Shown here one piece after another: positions 24,826-34,174 of a DNA stretch of 64,000 bases (the stretch's first letter is position 1; each line of letters starts with the position of its first letter). This stretch comes from Cystobacter ferrugineus (lineage in GTDB: Bacteria > Myxococcota > Myxococcia > Myxococcales > Myxococcaceae), in the NCBI RefSeq assembly GCF_001887355.1, contig NZ_MPIN01000001.1, positions 372,001 to 436,000 on the forward strand, written 5' to 3'. The position numbers were made by a program, and so were the translations under genes. The notes beneath the pieces were generated by a model. The model ran no database searches. It was not told the DNA's origin and saw nothing but the letters and a program-made list of their open reading frames with translations.

Positions 24826-26049
24826 TCAGTAGACCTTGAGCAGGCGCGCCCGGTACTCGAAGCTGGATTGGAGTGACTTCTCGTCCTTCATGAGGAGCAG
24901 CGGCGACACCGCGAGTTGACCCGAGAGCAGGCTCGAGCCGATCGACTCCATCAGCCCCTTGGACGCGTGATGCCAGCCCTCGACCAGCCATTGGGTGCGC
25001 AGGTCCTTCTTGTCCCGGATCACCGTCGCGGGAGGTGGTGCCAGATCTCCGAGCGCGCCGGGCACGACCTTCAGGACGAAGGCATCGAAGAGCTCGTTGC
25101 CCGAGTGCTCGGCGATCCGGGCATCCAGGAGCGCTCCACTCCGTGCATGGCGCACCTCGAGCTTGACGGTGAACAGGGCCCCCCTGCTCGCCAGCGCCTC
25201 GAGCGACTCGCGGGCTTGAGCCATCGCCCTGATCTTGTGAGCCCCCTTCGGGTCATTTCCGAAGAGAGCCGTGAGCCGCTCGCTCTGGAGTGGCGCGGAC
25301 GGGGGAGGCGCACCTCCGGGAGTTCCCGTCCGGCCAAACTCCCTCGCGGCCTCCGTGTAGTTCTTCATGAGGCCCGCGACGGGGTTGGTGACACCGAGCT
25401 GCTCGGGCTTTCCCCCATCCGTGTGCGCCAGACCTCCCTCGAGCGAACCCCGCATCTGTCCGAAGTAGGGATGGCCGCCGATTCCCCCGGCACGTACCCC
25501 CGCCGTATCGTCATCGATCCAGTCCTGCACGCGCGCGGTGAGCTTCTCCCCTTCCTCTTCCTTGGACTCGGGCCGCAGCTCCGGATCGCCCGGGCGAAGC
25601 GTCCGTCCACGGGACTCGGGCACCCCGGCCGGGGCGCCCGGGCCCGGCGCGAGGACCGACCACGAGGGCAGGAGATTGGGCCGAGGCGGAGCCTCCTCTG
25701 GCGCCGCCTCCGCGAGGGGTGAGTCCGCCTCCGGGCCCGCCAGGGGCGCTGGAGGCGGTGGAGGGCTCTCGGCGGCGGCCACCGGCTTGGGTGGGGCACT
25801 CTCCGCCCGGGGCCGGGTGGCCTTCTTCTCCTTCACGGGAGGGGGCTGAGAAACCGGCGGGGGGTGGGTCGGCACGTCATGGAATTCCAGCTCCACGGAA
25901 ATCGATGAGGACCGAGTCCACTCGAGGGGCGAGTCGGGCGGGTTCTCACGCACTCCCTGTCCCATCCAAACGGTCAGAAGCACCAGGTGCAGGAGCACCG
26001 ACACGAGCAGGGGAACAAGGAGCCTGTATCTGGACGAACGCGCACGCAT
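24826..26049 (-). CDS. TonB-family envelope protein
   Basis: This 407-residue protein has a short basic N-terminus, one membrane anchor (LLVPLLVSVLLHLVLLTVW) and a long Pro-rich stretch (about residues 70-150, PPVSQPPPVKEKK, PPPPPAPLAG). It ends in a TonB-like domain (VKLEVRHARSGALLDARIAE, FDAFVLKVVPGAL). TonB-type proteins couple inner-membrane energy to outer-membrane receptors across the periplasm. No ExbB/ExbD or receptor gene is adjacent. The ATG at 26049 is preferred because frames further upstream start only with TTG. The C-terminal 80 residues after the TonB core are not recognised. Confidence 0.8.
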   Translation of the reverse strand: MRARSSRYRLLVPLLVSVLLHLVLLTVWMGQGVRENPPDSPLEWTRSSSISVELEFHDVPTHPPPVSQPPPVKEKKATRPRAESAPPKPVAAAESPPPPPAPLAGPEADSPLAEAAPEEAPPRPNLLPSWSVLAPGPGAPAGVPESRGRTLRPGDPELRPESKEEEGEKLTARVQDWIDDDTAGVRAGGIGGHPYFGQMRGSLEGGLAHTDGGKPEQLGVTNPVAGLMKNYTEAAREFGRTGTPGGAPPPSAPLQSERLTALFGNDPKGAHKIRAMAQARESLEALASRGALFTVKLEVRHARSGALLDARIAEHSGNELFDAFVLKVVPGALGDLAPPPATVIRDKKDLRTQWLVEGWHHASKGLMESIGSSLLSGQLAVSPLLLMKDEKSLQSSFEYRARLLKVY

Positions 26050-26233
26050 ACCTGGAGTCACTATCAGCCCGGGGCGCCATCGGAACAAGTCGCCCGGTCG
26101 CTGAACTCCCGCCGCAAGCCCAGTTTTCTAGATTTTAATAGAATTCCAATACAACAGAATGAGCTTGCTTTAAATTCCGCTTTCCCTAGTTTCTCCGGTT
26201 TGAAGCCACACCCTTCTCTCCCGGAGAAAGAGG
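26050..26233. promoter_or_regulatory. A/T-rich divergent promoter region
   Basis: The gap between the TonB-type gene and the GH81 gene contains a strikingly A/T-rich stretch at about 26125-26200, in a region otherwise near 70% G+C. That is typical of a promoter in this kind of genome. GGAGAAAGAGG just before 26234 is the GH81 ribosome site. No specific box was assigned. Confidence 0.4.
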
Positions 26234-29200
26234 ATGCACCCATCCGATAGGCAATCACACGCGCGGAAGACCGCACGGGGGCTCAGGTCGGCGGCATTCC
26301 TGGTACCGCTGATGACCTTCCTCGGCGGATGGAGTGCACATGCGGCCTCGAGCTTGTTGTCTTTGAAGCGCCCCGCCACCGCCTCTTCGGTGGAGGGAAA
26401 CAACACTGCGGCGCTGGCGGTGGATGGCACCACGGGCGCGCGCTGGGCCAGCCAGTGGGGCGTGGATCCCCAGTGGATCATGGTGGATCTGGGCGCCACG
26501 GCGCAGATCGATGAGATCAAGCTCCAGTGGGAGGCCGCGTACGCCAAGGACTACAAGGTTCAGGTCTCCAACGACCAGAGCAACTGGACGGACCTCTACA
26601 GCCGGACGAACTCGCCCGGCGGAGTCGACATCCAGGGCGTCAGCGGCAGCGGCCGGTACGTGCGCGTGCTCGGCACGAAGCGCGCCCTCACCAACTATGG
26701 CTACTCCATCCTGGAGCTCGAGGTCTACGGCACGCTCGGGACGAGTGAGCCCCCTCCCGCGCCCTCGGAAGACTCGCACCTGTTGTCGTTGAAGCGCCCC
26801 GCCTACGCCTCTTCGCAGGAGGGCAACAACTCGGCGGAGCTGGCGGTGGACGGCACCACGGGCGCGCGCTGGGCCAGCCAGTGGGGCGTGGATCCCCAGT
26901 GGATCTATGTGGACCTGGGCGCCACGGCCCAGATCGATCGGGTCAAGATCCAGTGGGAGGGCGCGTACGCCAAGGACTACAAGGTCCAGGTCTCCAACGA
27001 CGAGCTCACCTGGACGGACCTCTATGGCCGGACGAACTGGGCTGGCGGCGTCGATGATCAGGCGCTCAGCGGCAGCGGCCGGTTCGTGCGGGTGCTCGGC
27101 ACGAAACGCGCCCTGAGCGCCTATGGCTATTCCATCCTGGAGTTCGAGGTCTACGGGACAGGAGGCGCGAACAAGCCGCCGCTCCAGTATGGCCCCAACG
27201 TGGCCCTGAACCGGACCGCCACCGCCTCCTCCACCTCGCAATCCCTGCCGCCGGGCAACGCGGTGGATGGCAACGCGTCGACGCGCTGGAACTCGGTCGC
27301 GACGGACGATGAGTGGATCTCCATCGACCTGGGCAGCACGCGGACGATGGGCCGGGTCGTCTTGAACTGGGAAGCGGCCGCCGGGCGCGTGTTCGACGTG
27401 CAGGTCTCCCCCGATGGCTCGCAGTGGACGACCGTCTACCGGACGCTGCACGGCGCGGGCGGAAAGCAGGACATTCCCCTGTACGCCTCCGGCCGTTACA
27501 TCCGGATGAAGGGCTACGCCCGCGCCACGGGGCATGGGTATTCCCTGTTCGACTTCGAGGTCTACGACTACGTCGAGGGCCACCCGAAGCCCACCTACAC
27601 GATTCCGGCCCTCCCCACCGCCAGCACCATCCAGGTCGGCCAGGGCAGCTACCTGACGAACGACTACAAGATGCCGCAGCCCCAGTATCCGCGGTACCGG
27701 GCCGACACCTTGAAGGCTCCCCTGCCCTCCAATGACTGGTGGCAGTCGCTGCTCATCAAGCCGCTCGGGGACATGATCGTCACCCAGCCCCTCAAGTCGA
27801 AGTTCTTCAACCAGGGGCTCGGCATCCTCACCCCGGGCGCGGGCTACATCAACGGCGACAAATCCGCGGTGAACGCCGACGGCAACCCCGACCTGTACCT
27901 GATGGCCAACACCATCGATACGTCCAAGATGGCCAACCGGGTGACCGGCTACGGCGACTGGTCGGTGGACTCCGTGCTGAGCGACGACGCCACGGACAAG
28001 CTCAAGGTGACGTTCGTCAAGGGCTCCCCCTACCTCTACACCCAGTTCAGCGATCCCAACTCGGTGGAGCTCTACTCCGCCCGTATCACGCAGATCCTCG
28101 ATGACCAGGGCGCCGCGATCCTCACCACGGATGGCGCGTCGGTGACGACCGATCGGCTCGCCGTGAAGGTGTCCAACCCGGATGGCGGCGGCACGCTCCG
28201 GACGCGCTACTACGGGCTCTTCGCGCCGGCGGGCACCGTGTTCCGCAAGGTGGGCCCGAAGATCAAGATCCAGCTCGGAGGCGGCCAGGGCTATCTGTCG
28301 CTGGCGGCCCTGCCCTCCGCGGCCGACCTGAGCTACTTCCACCAGCATGCCTATGCGTTCGTGACGGGCACCCGCGTCAGCTACCTCTTCGACGAGGCGA
28401 GCGCGCAGCTCACCACGACCTTCACCCTCACCACGCAGCTCAAGCGCACGGGGTTCTCCGACCAGACCCTGACGGCCCTCTTCCCCCACCAGTGGAAGAG
28501 CTCGGGCTCGCCGCTCACCGCGCTCACCTACCCGTCCGTCCGCGGAACGCTGAAGGTGCGCGAGGGCAACACGTTCTTCACCACGAACCGCTTCCAGGGA
28601 ATCGTCCCCCAGTTCACCGAGCCCAACAACCCCGAGTACTCGCGCGCCCTGATGAGCCAGTACCTGCTGACGCTCGAGCGGGAGACGGCGAACATCAAGC
28701 CGGCGGCGGATGCCTACTGGCAGGGCAAGGCGTTGCACCCGCTGGCGATGGGCGTGCTGGCCGCGGAGGAGATCGGCGACACCGTCTACCGAGATCTGTT
28801 CCTGTCGCGGCTCAAGCCCCTCTTGACGGAGTGGTACACGTACACGCCGGGAGAGAAGGACTTCTTCTTCTATTACAACCCGGACTGGGGCACGACGTAC
28901 TACCGGGTCAGTGAGTTCGGAGCCAACACGGGCATCACGGATCACCACTTCACCTATGGCTACTACGTCTTCGCCTCGGCGGTGCTGGCCGCGTACGACG
29001 CGAACTTCCGCACCCAGTACGGCTCCATGGTGGATCATCTGATCCGCGACTACGCGAACCCGACCCGCACGGATCCGCTCTACCCGTTCTTCCGCAACTT
29101 CGATCCCTACGAGGGCCACTCGTGGGCCGGGGGCTACGCGGACAACAACAACGGCAACAACCAGGAGGCCGCGGGCGAGTCGCTCTTCGGCTGGGTGGGC

Positions 29201-29860
29201 CAGTACCTGTGGGGCGTCGTCACCGGCAACACGTCGTTCCGCGACGCGGGCATCTACGGCTTCACCACGGAGCTCGAGGCGGTGGAGCAGTACTGGTTCA
29301 ACTATGACGGGGACAACTGGCTGCCCGAGTGGCCGCACAAGACGGTGGGCCAGGTGTACGGCTCGTCGAACTTCTACGGCACCTTCTTCAGTGGCGCCCC
29401 TGTCCACATCTACGGCATCCACTGGCTGCCCACCTCCGAGTACCTGACCAGCTACGGCTTCAACCCCACCAAGGTCGCCAGCCTCTACGACGGCTTCGTG
29501 ACGGACAACGGCGGACCGGAGACCTCGTGGCAGCACGTCGTGTGGCCCATCCAGTCGTTGAGCAACCCCCAGGCGGTGCTGGCCAAGTGGGACGCCACCC
29601 CGGTGCAGAAGAACGAGCTCTTCAACACGTACTGGTTCGTCCACAACATGGCCAGCCTCGGCCAGCGCAGCGCGGACGTCTGGGCCACGGGCGGGGCGAG
29701 CGCGACGGTGTACAAGAAGGGCTCCACCTACTCGGCCCTGGTGTGGAACCCCACCGCCACCGCGCTCCCGGTGACGTTCAAGAACGCGTCCGGAACCACC
29801 GGAACGGCCACCGTGCCCGCCCGCTCCCTGGTGCGCGTGAACCCCCTGCAGAACAACTGA
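26234..29860 (+). CDS. Secreted GH81 endo-beta-1,3-glucanase with three F5/8-type (discoidin) modules
   Basis: This 1208-residue precursor has a signal peptide (cleavage near GGWSAHA-AS). Three discoidin-like modules follow, at about 40-172, 190-318 and 330-455, each with a NTAALAVDGTTGARW-like calcium loop and a C-terminal GYSILELEVYG. Modules one and two are near-duplicates. From about 470 to 1130 lies a GH81 domain: PLPSNDWWQSLLIKP, ITDHHFTYGYYVFASAVLAA and NNQEAAGESLFGW, the last carrying the catalytic glutamates. It should cleave beta-1,3-glucan of fungal, oomycete or algal walls. A strong terminator follows the gene, so it is probably monocistronic. Confidence 0.93.
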   Translation: MHPSDRQSHARKTARGLRSAAFLVPLMTFLGGWSAHAASSLLSLKRPATASSVEGNNTAALAVDGTTGARWASQWGVDPQWIMVDLGATAQIDEIKLQWEAAYAKDYKVQVSNDQSNWTDLYSRTNSPGGVDIQGVSGSGRYVRVLGTKRALTNYGYSILELEVYGTLGTSEPPPAPSEDSHLLSLKRPAYASSQEGNNSAELAVDGTTGARWASQWGVDPQWIYVDLGATAQIDRVKIQWEGAYAKDYKVQVSNDELTWTDLYGRTNWAGGVDDQALSGSGRFVRVLGTKRALSAYGYSILEFEVYGTGGANKPPLQYGPNVALNRTATASSTSQSLPPGNAVDGNASTRWNSVATDDEWISIDLGSTRTMGRVVLNWEAAAGRVFDVQVSPDGSQWTTVYRTLHGAGGKQDIPLYASGRYIRMKGYARATGHGYSLFDFEVYDYVEGHPKPTYTIPALPTASTIQVGQGSYLTNDYKMPQPQYPRYRADTLKAPLPSNDWWQSLLIKPLGDMIVTQPLKSKFFNQGLGILTPGAGYINGDKSAVNADGNPDLYLMANTIDTSKMANRVTGYGDWSVDSVLSDDATDKLKVTFVKGSPYLYTQFSDPNSVELYSARITQILDDQGAAILTTDGASVTTDRLAVKVSNPDGGGTLRTRYYGLFAPAGTVFRKVGPKIKIQLGGGQGYLSLAALPSAADLSYFHQHAYAFVTGTRVSYLFDEASAQLTTTFTLTTQLKRTGFSDQTLTALFPHQWKSSGSPLTALTYPSVRGTLKVREGNTFFTTNRFQGIVPQFTEPNNPEYSRALMSQYLLTLERETANIKPAADAYWQGKALHPLAMGVLAAEEIGDTVYRDLFLSRLKPLLTEWYTYTPGEKDFFFYYNPDWGTTYYRVSEFGANTGITDHHFTYGYYVFASAVLAAYDANFRTQYGSMVDHLIRDYANPTRTDPLYPFFRNFDPYEGHSWAGGYADNNNGNNQEAAGESLFGWVGQYLWGVVTGNTSFRDAGIYGFTTELEAVEQYWFNYDGDNWLPEWPHKTVGQVYGSSNFYGTFFSGAPVHIYGIHWLPTSEYLTSYGFNPTKVASLYDGFVTDNGGPETSWQHVVWPIQSLSNPQAVLAKWDATPVQKNELFNTYWFVHNMASLGQRSADVWATGGASATVYKKGSTYSALVWNPTATALPVTFKNASGTTGTATVPARSLVRVNPLQNN

Positions 29861-29881
29861 CACTGCGGGAGCGCGGAGATG

Positions 29882-29920
29882 AAACGGCCCGTGCCCTTGG
29901 GGAGCACGGGCCGTTTTTTT
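29882..29920 (+). terminator. Rho-independent terminator after the GH81 gene
   Basis: A perfect 13-bp stem (29882-29894 with 29904-29916) and 9-base loop are followed by a T-run ending near 29921. It begins 22 bases after the GH81 stop codon. Confidence 0.9.
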
Positions 29921-29982
29921 TCGGGTCAATGTCTTTCAATCAGGGATGTTGATTAACAGGAAAACTGATTCTACTTGTTTTA

Positions 29983-29996
29983 CCTGCCTAGGCAGG
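29983..29996. promoter_or_regulatory. 14-bp palindrome upstream of the GH18 gene
   Basis: CCTGCCTAGGCAGG is a perfect palindrome within an A/T-rich segment (29940-30000), about 70 bases before the GH18 start. It could be an operator; no regulator is assigned. Confidence 0.4.
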
Positions 29997-30065
29997 ATAT
30001 GGAGGCGCTCACCCGGCCGCTGCATGACGTGAGTATGGCCGGGAATCCCCCTCGGAGAACCCACC

Positions 30066-31385
30066 ATGAGCACCCAGCGTGCGCGTCCCCTCGGGCGCCG
30101 ACTCGCCGCCGCCACCACGGTCGCGGTCCTCGCCGCCGCTCCGTCCGCCTCGGCGGCGCCCAATCCCTCCGGCCAGGTCACGGGACTCGCCGGCAAGTGC
30201 ATCGACGTGGCGTCCGCCAACACGGCCAACGGCACGCCCATCCAGCTCTACGACTGCAACGGCACCGCCGCCCAGCAGATCAACATCAACGCGGATGGCA
30301 CCCTCCGGGCCCTCGGCAAGTGCATCGACGTCACCCAGTCCGGCACGACCAACGGCACGCCCATTCAACTGTGGGATTGCAACGGCACCGCCGCCCAGCA
30401 GTGGATCCACACGCCCAACCAGGATCTCGTCAACCCCCAGGCCAACAAGTGCCTGGACGTCTCCGGCGGCAACAGCGCGAGCGGCACCCGGCTGCAGATC
30501 TATGATTGCAACGGCACCGCCGCCCAGAAGTGGGCGCCGCCCGCCCACCCCCGGACGTACCGGCGCACGGTGGTCTACTACCAGACCCAATACAACGGCG
30601 GCACGTATGTCTCCCCGCTGGGCCTGACCAACAACAACACGCGCGTCACCGACGTCATCGTGGCGGCCATCCATCTCAACTCCCCCACGTTGGTGCACCT
30701 CAATGATCATCCGCCGAGCGATGCCCGGTTCCAGCAGATGTGGCGGGACCTCGCCGCGATGCAGGCCAGGGGCGTGCGCGTGATCGGGATGGTAGGCGGT
30801 GCCGCGCAGGGCAGCTTCCAGCGCCTGGACACCGACTTCAACACCTACTACCCGCTGCTCAAGAACATCATCACCACGTACAAGCTGGATGGCGTGGACC
30901 TGGACGTCGAGGAGTACATGTCGCTCGCGGGCATCGAGCGCGTCATCCGCGCCCTGCGCACGGACTTCGGCCCCAACTTCGTCATCACGCTCGCCCCCGT
31001 GGCCACCGCCCTGTATGGCGGCGGCAACCTGTCCGGCTTCAACTACGAACAGCTCTACCGGGACGTGGGCTCGCAGATCTCCTGGTTCAACGCCCAGTTC
31101 TACAATGGCTGGGGTTACATGGGCACGCCGTCCAACTACCAGTCCATCATCAACCGCGGGCTCATCCCCGCGCAGAAGGTGGTGGCCGGCATGCTGAGCA
31201 ACCCAGGCAATGGCGGCTCCGGCTACATCGACATCCCCGCCGCCAAGAGCACGGTGAGCGGCCTCGTCGGCACGCACCAGGCGTTCGGCGGCGCGGCGAG
31301 CTGGGAGTACTTCAACTCGCTGCCGGGCAACACCGGCGCCCCGTGGCAGTGGGCGGCCGAGCTGTCCTCGGCCATGGGCCGCTGA
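30066..31385 (+). CDS. Secreted GH18 family glycosidase (chitinase-like) with N-terminal ricin-type lectin
   Basis: This 439-residue precursor has an Ala-rich signal peptide ending PSASAAP. Residues about 40-155 form a ricin-B trefoil with three repeats (GKCIDVASANTANGTPIQLY; IDVTQSGTTNGTPIQLW; CLDVSGGNSASGTRLQIY, each ending DCNGTAAQ). Residues about 165-435 form a GH18 barrel with the signature YKLDGVDLDVEEYM, where DxxDxDxE supplies the acid glutamate, plus ISWFNAQFYNGWGY. It probably cleaves chitin or a related GlcNAc polymer outside the cell. The next gene, another hydrolase, starts 54 bases downstream. Confidence 0.9.
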   Translation: MSTQRARPLGRRLAAATTVAVLAAAPSASAAPNPSGQVTGLAGKCIDVASANTANGTPIQLYDCNGTAAQQININADGTLRALGKCIDVTQSGTTNGTPIQLWDCNGTAAQQWIHTPNQDLVNPQANKCLDVSGGNSASGTRLQIYDCNGTAAQKWAPPAHPRTYRRTVVYYQTQYNGGTYVSPLGLTNNNTRVTDVIVAAIHLNSPTLVHLNDHPPSDARFQQMWRDLAAMQARGVRVIGMVGGAAQGSFQRLDTDFNTYYPLLKNIITTYKLDGVDLDVEEYMSLAGIERVIRALRTDFGPNFVITLAPVATALYGGGNLSGFNYEQLYRDVGSQISWFNAQFYNGWGYMGTPSNYQSIINRGLIPAQKVVAGMLSNPGNGGSGYIDIPAAKSTVSGLVGTHQAFGGAASWEYFNSLPGNTGAPWQWAAELSSAMGR

Positions 31386-31438
31386 AGCCCTATTCGCTTT
31401 TCTCGGAGAATGGTCCTGCACGGAAAGGTGATGAGTCC

Positions 31439-32854
31439 ATGACATTGAACTGGAAGTATTCCCGCGCGAGCCTGTTCGCGGTGATGGCGCTGGTGGCCCC
31501 CGTGGGTGAGAGCCTCGCGGGAACGAACGATGTGACTGTCCAGTATTTGAATTACAACGCCGCGGGCCCGAACGACGACATCATCGAGGCCAACATCCGG
31601 CTGCGCAACAACACCACGACCGCGATCCCGCTGAGCAGCATCGTCGTGCGCTACTGGTTCACCAAGGACAACGCCTCGGGAGTCACGGCGGAGTGCTGGT
31701 GGTGGGGTGCCTCTCCGTGCCCCAACCTCACGGTGACCACCGGGAACGTGTCCTATACGGGCGCGGACCGGTACGCGGAAATCCGTTTCACCAGCGGTGC
31801 GGGAAACCTGGCACCGGGCGCGACGACCCAGGCGATCGATCTCGGCGTGATGTTCGGCACCAACGCCGACGAGACGAATGACTACTCCTACGGGAGCCAT
31901 ACGAGCTTCATCGATTGGAGCAAGATCACCGTGCACGACGCCGGCTCCGCGCCCACGGGCGGGCTGCGCGGCGGCACGCCTCCCTCGGGTGGAAGCGAGC
32001 CCCCGGGTGGGGGGGATCCGATCACCACCGAGTTCTTCGACGACTTCAGCTACACGAGCGCCAGCGACAGCACCTTCAGGAACTGGTGGAACGTGCGCAA
32101 CGACCCGAACTGGACGGGTCCCGGGCCCGAGCCGGAGTACGGCGCGCCCTGGGCCGCGTCCAACGTGTCGATCGTCACCGACTCCGTGGTCTCCGGCAAC
32201 AAGCTGCTGCGGCTCCAGACGAGCACCAGCGGCACCAACGCGACCACGGCGCAGGCCGAGGTGTCCTCGAAGAGCCGCAAGTTCAAGTTCGGCACCTATG
32301 CCGCGCGCGTGAAGTTCAACAACACCCCGCTGTCGGGCACCCGCTACTTCGCCGACAAGCCCGTCCAGACCTTCTTCACCATCACCAACTATGTCTTGAA
32401 TGACCCGAACTACTCGGAGCAGGACTTCGAGTACATGCCCAACGGGGGCTGGGGACGTGGAAACACCAGCACCTTGTGGATGACCTCGTGGGAGGACACG
32501 CAGCAGTCCGTCGAGAACGCGGACCGGGTCTCGGATTGGAACAGCAAAGACTACTCAGGTTGGCACACGCTCGTGCTCCAGGTCTCCAGCACCGGCATCT
32601 ATTATTACATCGATGGGGCGCTGCTGACCTCGCATACCCAGCTCAAGTACCTGCCGGAGACGAACCAGTCCATCTACTTCAACATCTGGTTCACCGAGCT
32701 GGACCGCGCCCAGACCAGCTCCCGCGCGTACCACCAGGAGGCGGACTGGGTGTACTTCGCCAAGGACGCCATCCTGACGCCCACGGAGGTCACCCAACGC
32801 ATCGCCGGCTTCCGCACCGCCGGCACCGCCCGGAAGGACACGGTGGTTCCGTAG
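31439..32854 (+). CDS. Secreted CBM3 plus GH16-like glycoside hydrolase
   Basis: This 471-residue precursor starts with a signal peptide (ending GESLAG). A CBM3-type module (about 28-165) follows, with VQYLNYNAAGPNDDIIEANI, LSSIVVRYWFTKDN and YSYGSHTSFIDWSKITV. After a Gly/Pro-rich linker comes a jelly-roll domain (about 195-450) with the GH16-like triad SEQDFEYMPN (ExDxE) and CBM-like beta strands. GH16 enzymes cut beta-1,3 or beta-1,3/1,4 glucans; with CBM3, a mixed-linkage glucan or cellulose-associated target is plausible. GGAAAGG lies 10-11 bases before the ATG. With the GH81 and GH18 genes it forms a set of secreted polysaccharidases. Confidence 0.85.
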   Translation: MTLNWKYSRASLFAVMALVAPVGESLAGTNDVTVQYLNYNAAGPNDDIIEANIRLRNNTTTAIPLSSIVVRYWFTKDNASGVTAECWWWGASPCPNLTVTTGNVSYTGADRYAEIRFTSGAGNLAPGATTQAIDLGVMFGTNADETNDYSYGSHTSFIDWSKITVHDAGSAPTGGLRGGTPPSGGSEPPGGGDPITTEFFDDFSYTSASDSTFRNWWNVRNDPNWTGPGPEPEYGAPWAASNVSIVTDSVVSGNKLLRLQTSTSGTNATTAQAEVSSKSRKFKFGTYAARVKFNNTPLSGTRYFADKPVQTFFTITNYVLNDPNYSEQDFEYMPNGGWGRGNTSTLWMTSWEDTQQSVENADRVSDWNSKDYSGWHTLVLQVSSTGIYYYIDGALLTSHTQLKYLPETNQSIYFNIWFTELDRAQTSSRAYHQEADWVYFAKDAILTPTEVTQRIAGFRTAGTARKDTVVP

Positions 32855-32887
32855 TCTCCCGTCCCTCGTGACACGCCCTCCGGTGGG

Positions 32888-33970
32888 TCATCCCGGGGGG
32901 CGGGGCGCGACCTCGACCGTCCCGTCCGGCTCCACGGTCACCCGCACCGGCAGGAAGCGCTCGATGAGCCGTGCATGGGTGGTGAGGTGCTCCGTCACCC
33001 GCTCGGGGAGGTAGCGCGTCGTGCCCGGCACGGCCGGACCCAGCCTGCCCGCCGCCAGCAGCGCCGCCGGCAGGAGGATCTGATCGCCAAGGTGCTCGTC
33101 CAACGCCCCCGTGCTCTCCATGAAGCGCGCCAGGGACTCCGCCGCCTCTCGCCCCACCGCCTCCGCCGGATGGCCCCGCCGTCCCAGGGCGGTGAACCCC
33201 GCGATCGTGTGCTCGAACTGCGCCAGCAGGAAGGTGACCGTGCCCACCGAGCGCGTCGTGGGCAGGGGACGGTTCGCCGCGTGGCTGTAGAAGCCCCGCT
33301 CACGCAGCGCCGCCACCGCCGCGTTGGACTGCCGCTCGGCGATGCCAAAGGGCAGTCCGCCCACGAACGAGCCCACCGCGATGTCCCGGAGCGTCCCGCG
33401 CGCCGTGAGCTCCACCCGCCGCGGAGGCTCGCGCACGGGTTCCACCTCCGCGACGAACTCCCCCGCCCCTTCCGGGTAGAAGCCCGCGTGCACCAGGCGC
33501 AACGTCATGTGCAGCCCGAACGCCCGCGCCATCGGCTGCCACACGCCCGCGAGGTAGTGGTAGCTCGGACTGTGCGGCAGGTGCGTTCCCCCGCGCAGGG
33601 TGAGCGAGCCGCCTCCCGCCACCGCCAGCGGATAGAAGAGGCACTGGTAGAGCAGCGGCGTGCTGCCCGCCGTCCCCACCTCCAGCACATAGTCTCCGGG
33701 ACGCACCGGCCCCGGCTCGAAGCGCACCTCCGAGGCTCCTACTTCGGCCCCCTCGCTCCGGCCGCCACTGATTGCTTCCGCCCCCCGCACGCACGCGAGG
33801 TGCTGGGGCCGTAGCCCCGAGGGCTGGCGGTTCGCCCGCGTCCGGTACAGATGGAAGGGCCGTCCGGTGATGAGCGACAGCGAGAGCGCCGAGCGGAGGA
33901 TCTGCCCACCCCCCTCCCCCTCGCTCCCATCCAACTCCACCGGTGCGTTGTCGCGATCCGCGTCCGTCAT
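32888..33970 (-). CDS. rtcA: RNA 3'-terminal phosphate cyclase
   Basis: This 360-residue protein has the RtcA length and would convert RNA 3'-phosphates to 2',3'-cyclic phosphates using ATP. Landmarks: VELDGSEGEGGGQILRSALS at the N-terminus, IAVGSFVGGLPFGIAERQSN in the insert region, and DEHLGDQILLPAALLA, where the histidine is the site adenylated in the reaction. No rtcB or rtcR is adjacent, so it lies outside the classical operon. Its start lies 33 bases from the left end of the IS1380-type element, which may have displaced its original promoter region. Confidence 0.93.
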   Translation of the reverse strand: MTDADRDNAPVELDGSEGEGGGQILRSALSLSLITGRPFHLYRTRANRQPSGLRPQHLACVRGAEAISGGRSEGAEVGASEVRFEPGPVRPGDYVLEVGTAGSTPLLYQCLFYPLAVAGGGSLTLRGGTHLPHSPSYHYLAGVWQPMARAFGLHMTLRLVHAGFYPEGAGEFVAEVEPVREPPRRVELTARGTLRDIAVGSFVGGLPFGIAERQSNAAVAALRERGFYSHAANRPLPTTRSVGTVTFLLAQFEHTIAGFTALGRRGHPAEAVGREAAESLARFMESTGALDEHLGDQILLPAALLAAGRLGPAVPGTTRYLPERVTEHLTTHARLIERFLPVRVTVEPDGTVEVAPRPPG

Positions 33971-34003
33971 GTCCCTCCGGGGTGCTCCACTCGCGAGTCC
34001 CAG

Positions 34004-34022
34004 CCTAGCCCGGATCGGTCAC
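34004..34022 (+). repeat. IS1380 left terminal inverted repeat
   Basis: CCTAGCCCGGATCGGTCAC; matches the complement of 35648-35666 at 18 of 19 positions. Confidence 0.85.
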
Positions 34023-34174
34023 ACGAAGGCCCGCGCCGGGTGGCCAGGCATCAATTGGCGGCGTCTGCGCGCGGCGCGTGGCGAATGGACACGCGGCAGC
34101 GAGCTGCGGGCATGACAGTGGCCTGCACCAGCCGGCGTTCAGGCCCGTCGAGGTTGTCAAAGAGCTGCGAGGCG

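Noticed and set aside
26255-29929. A 1224-codon open frame antisense to the GH81 gene
   Set aside because: It has repetitive Arg/Val/Ala-rich translation with no family motif and arises from the G/C-biased codon pattern of the real gene on the other strand.
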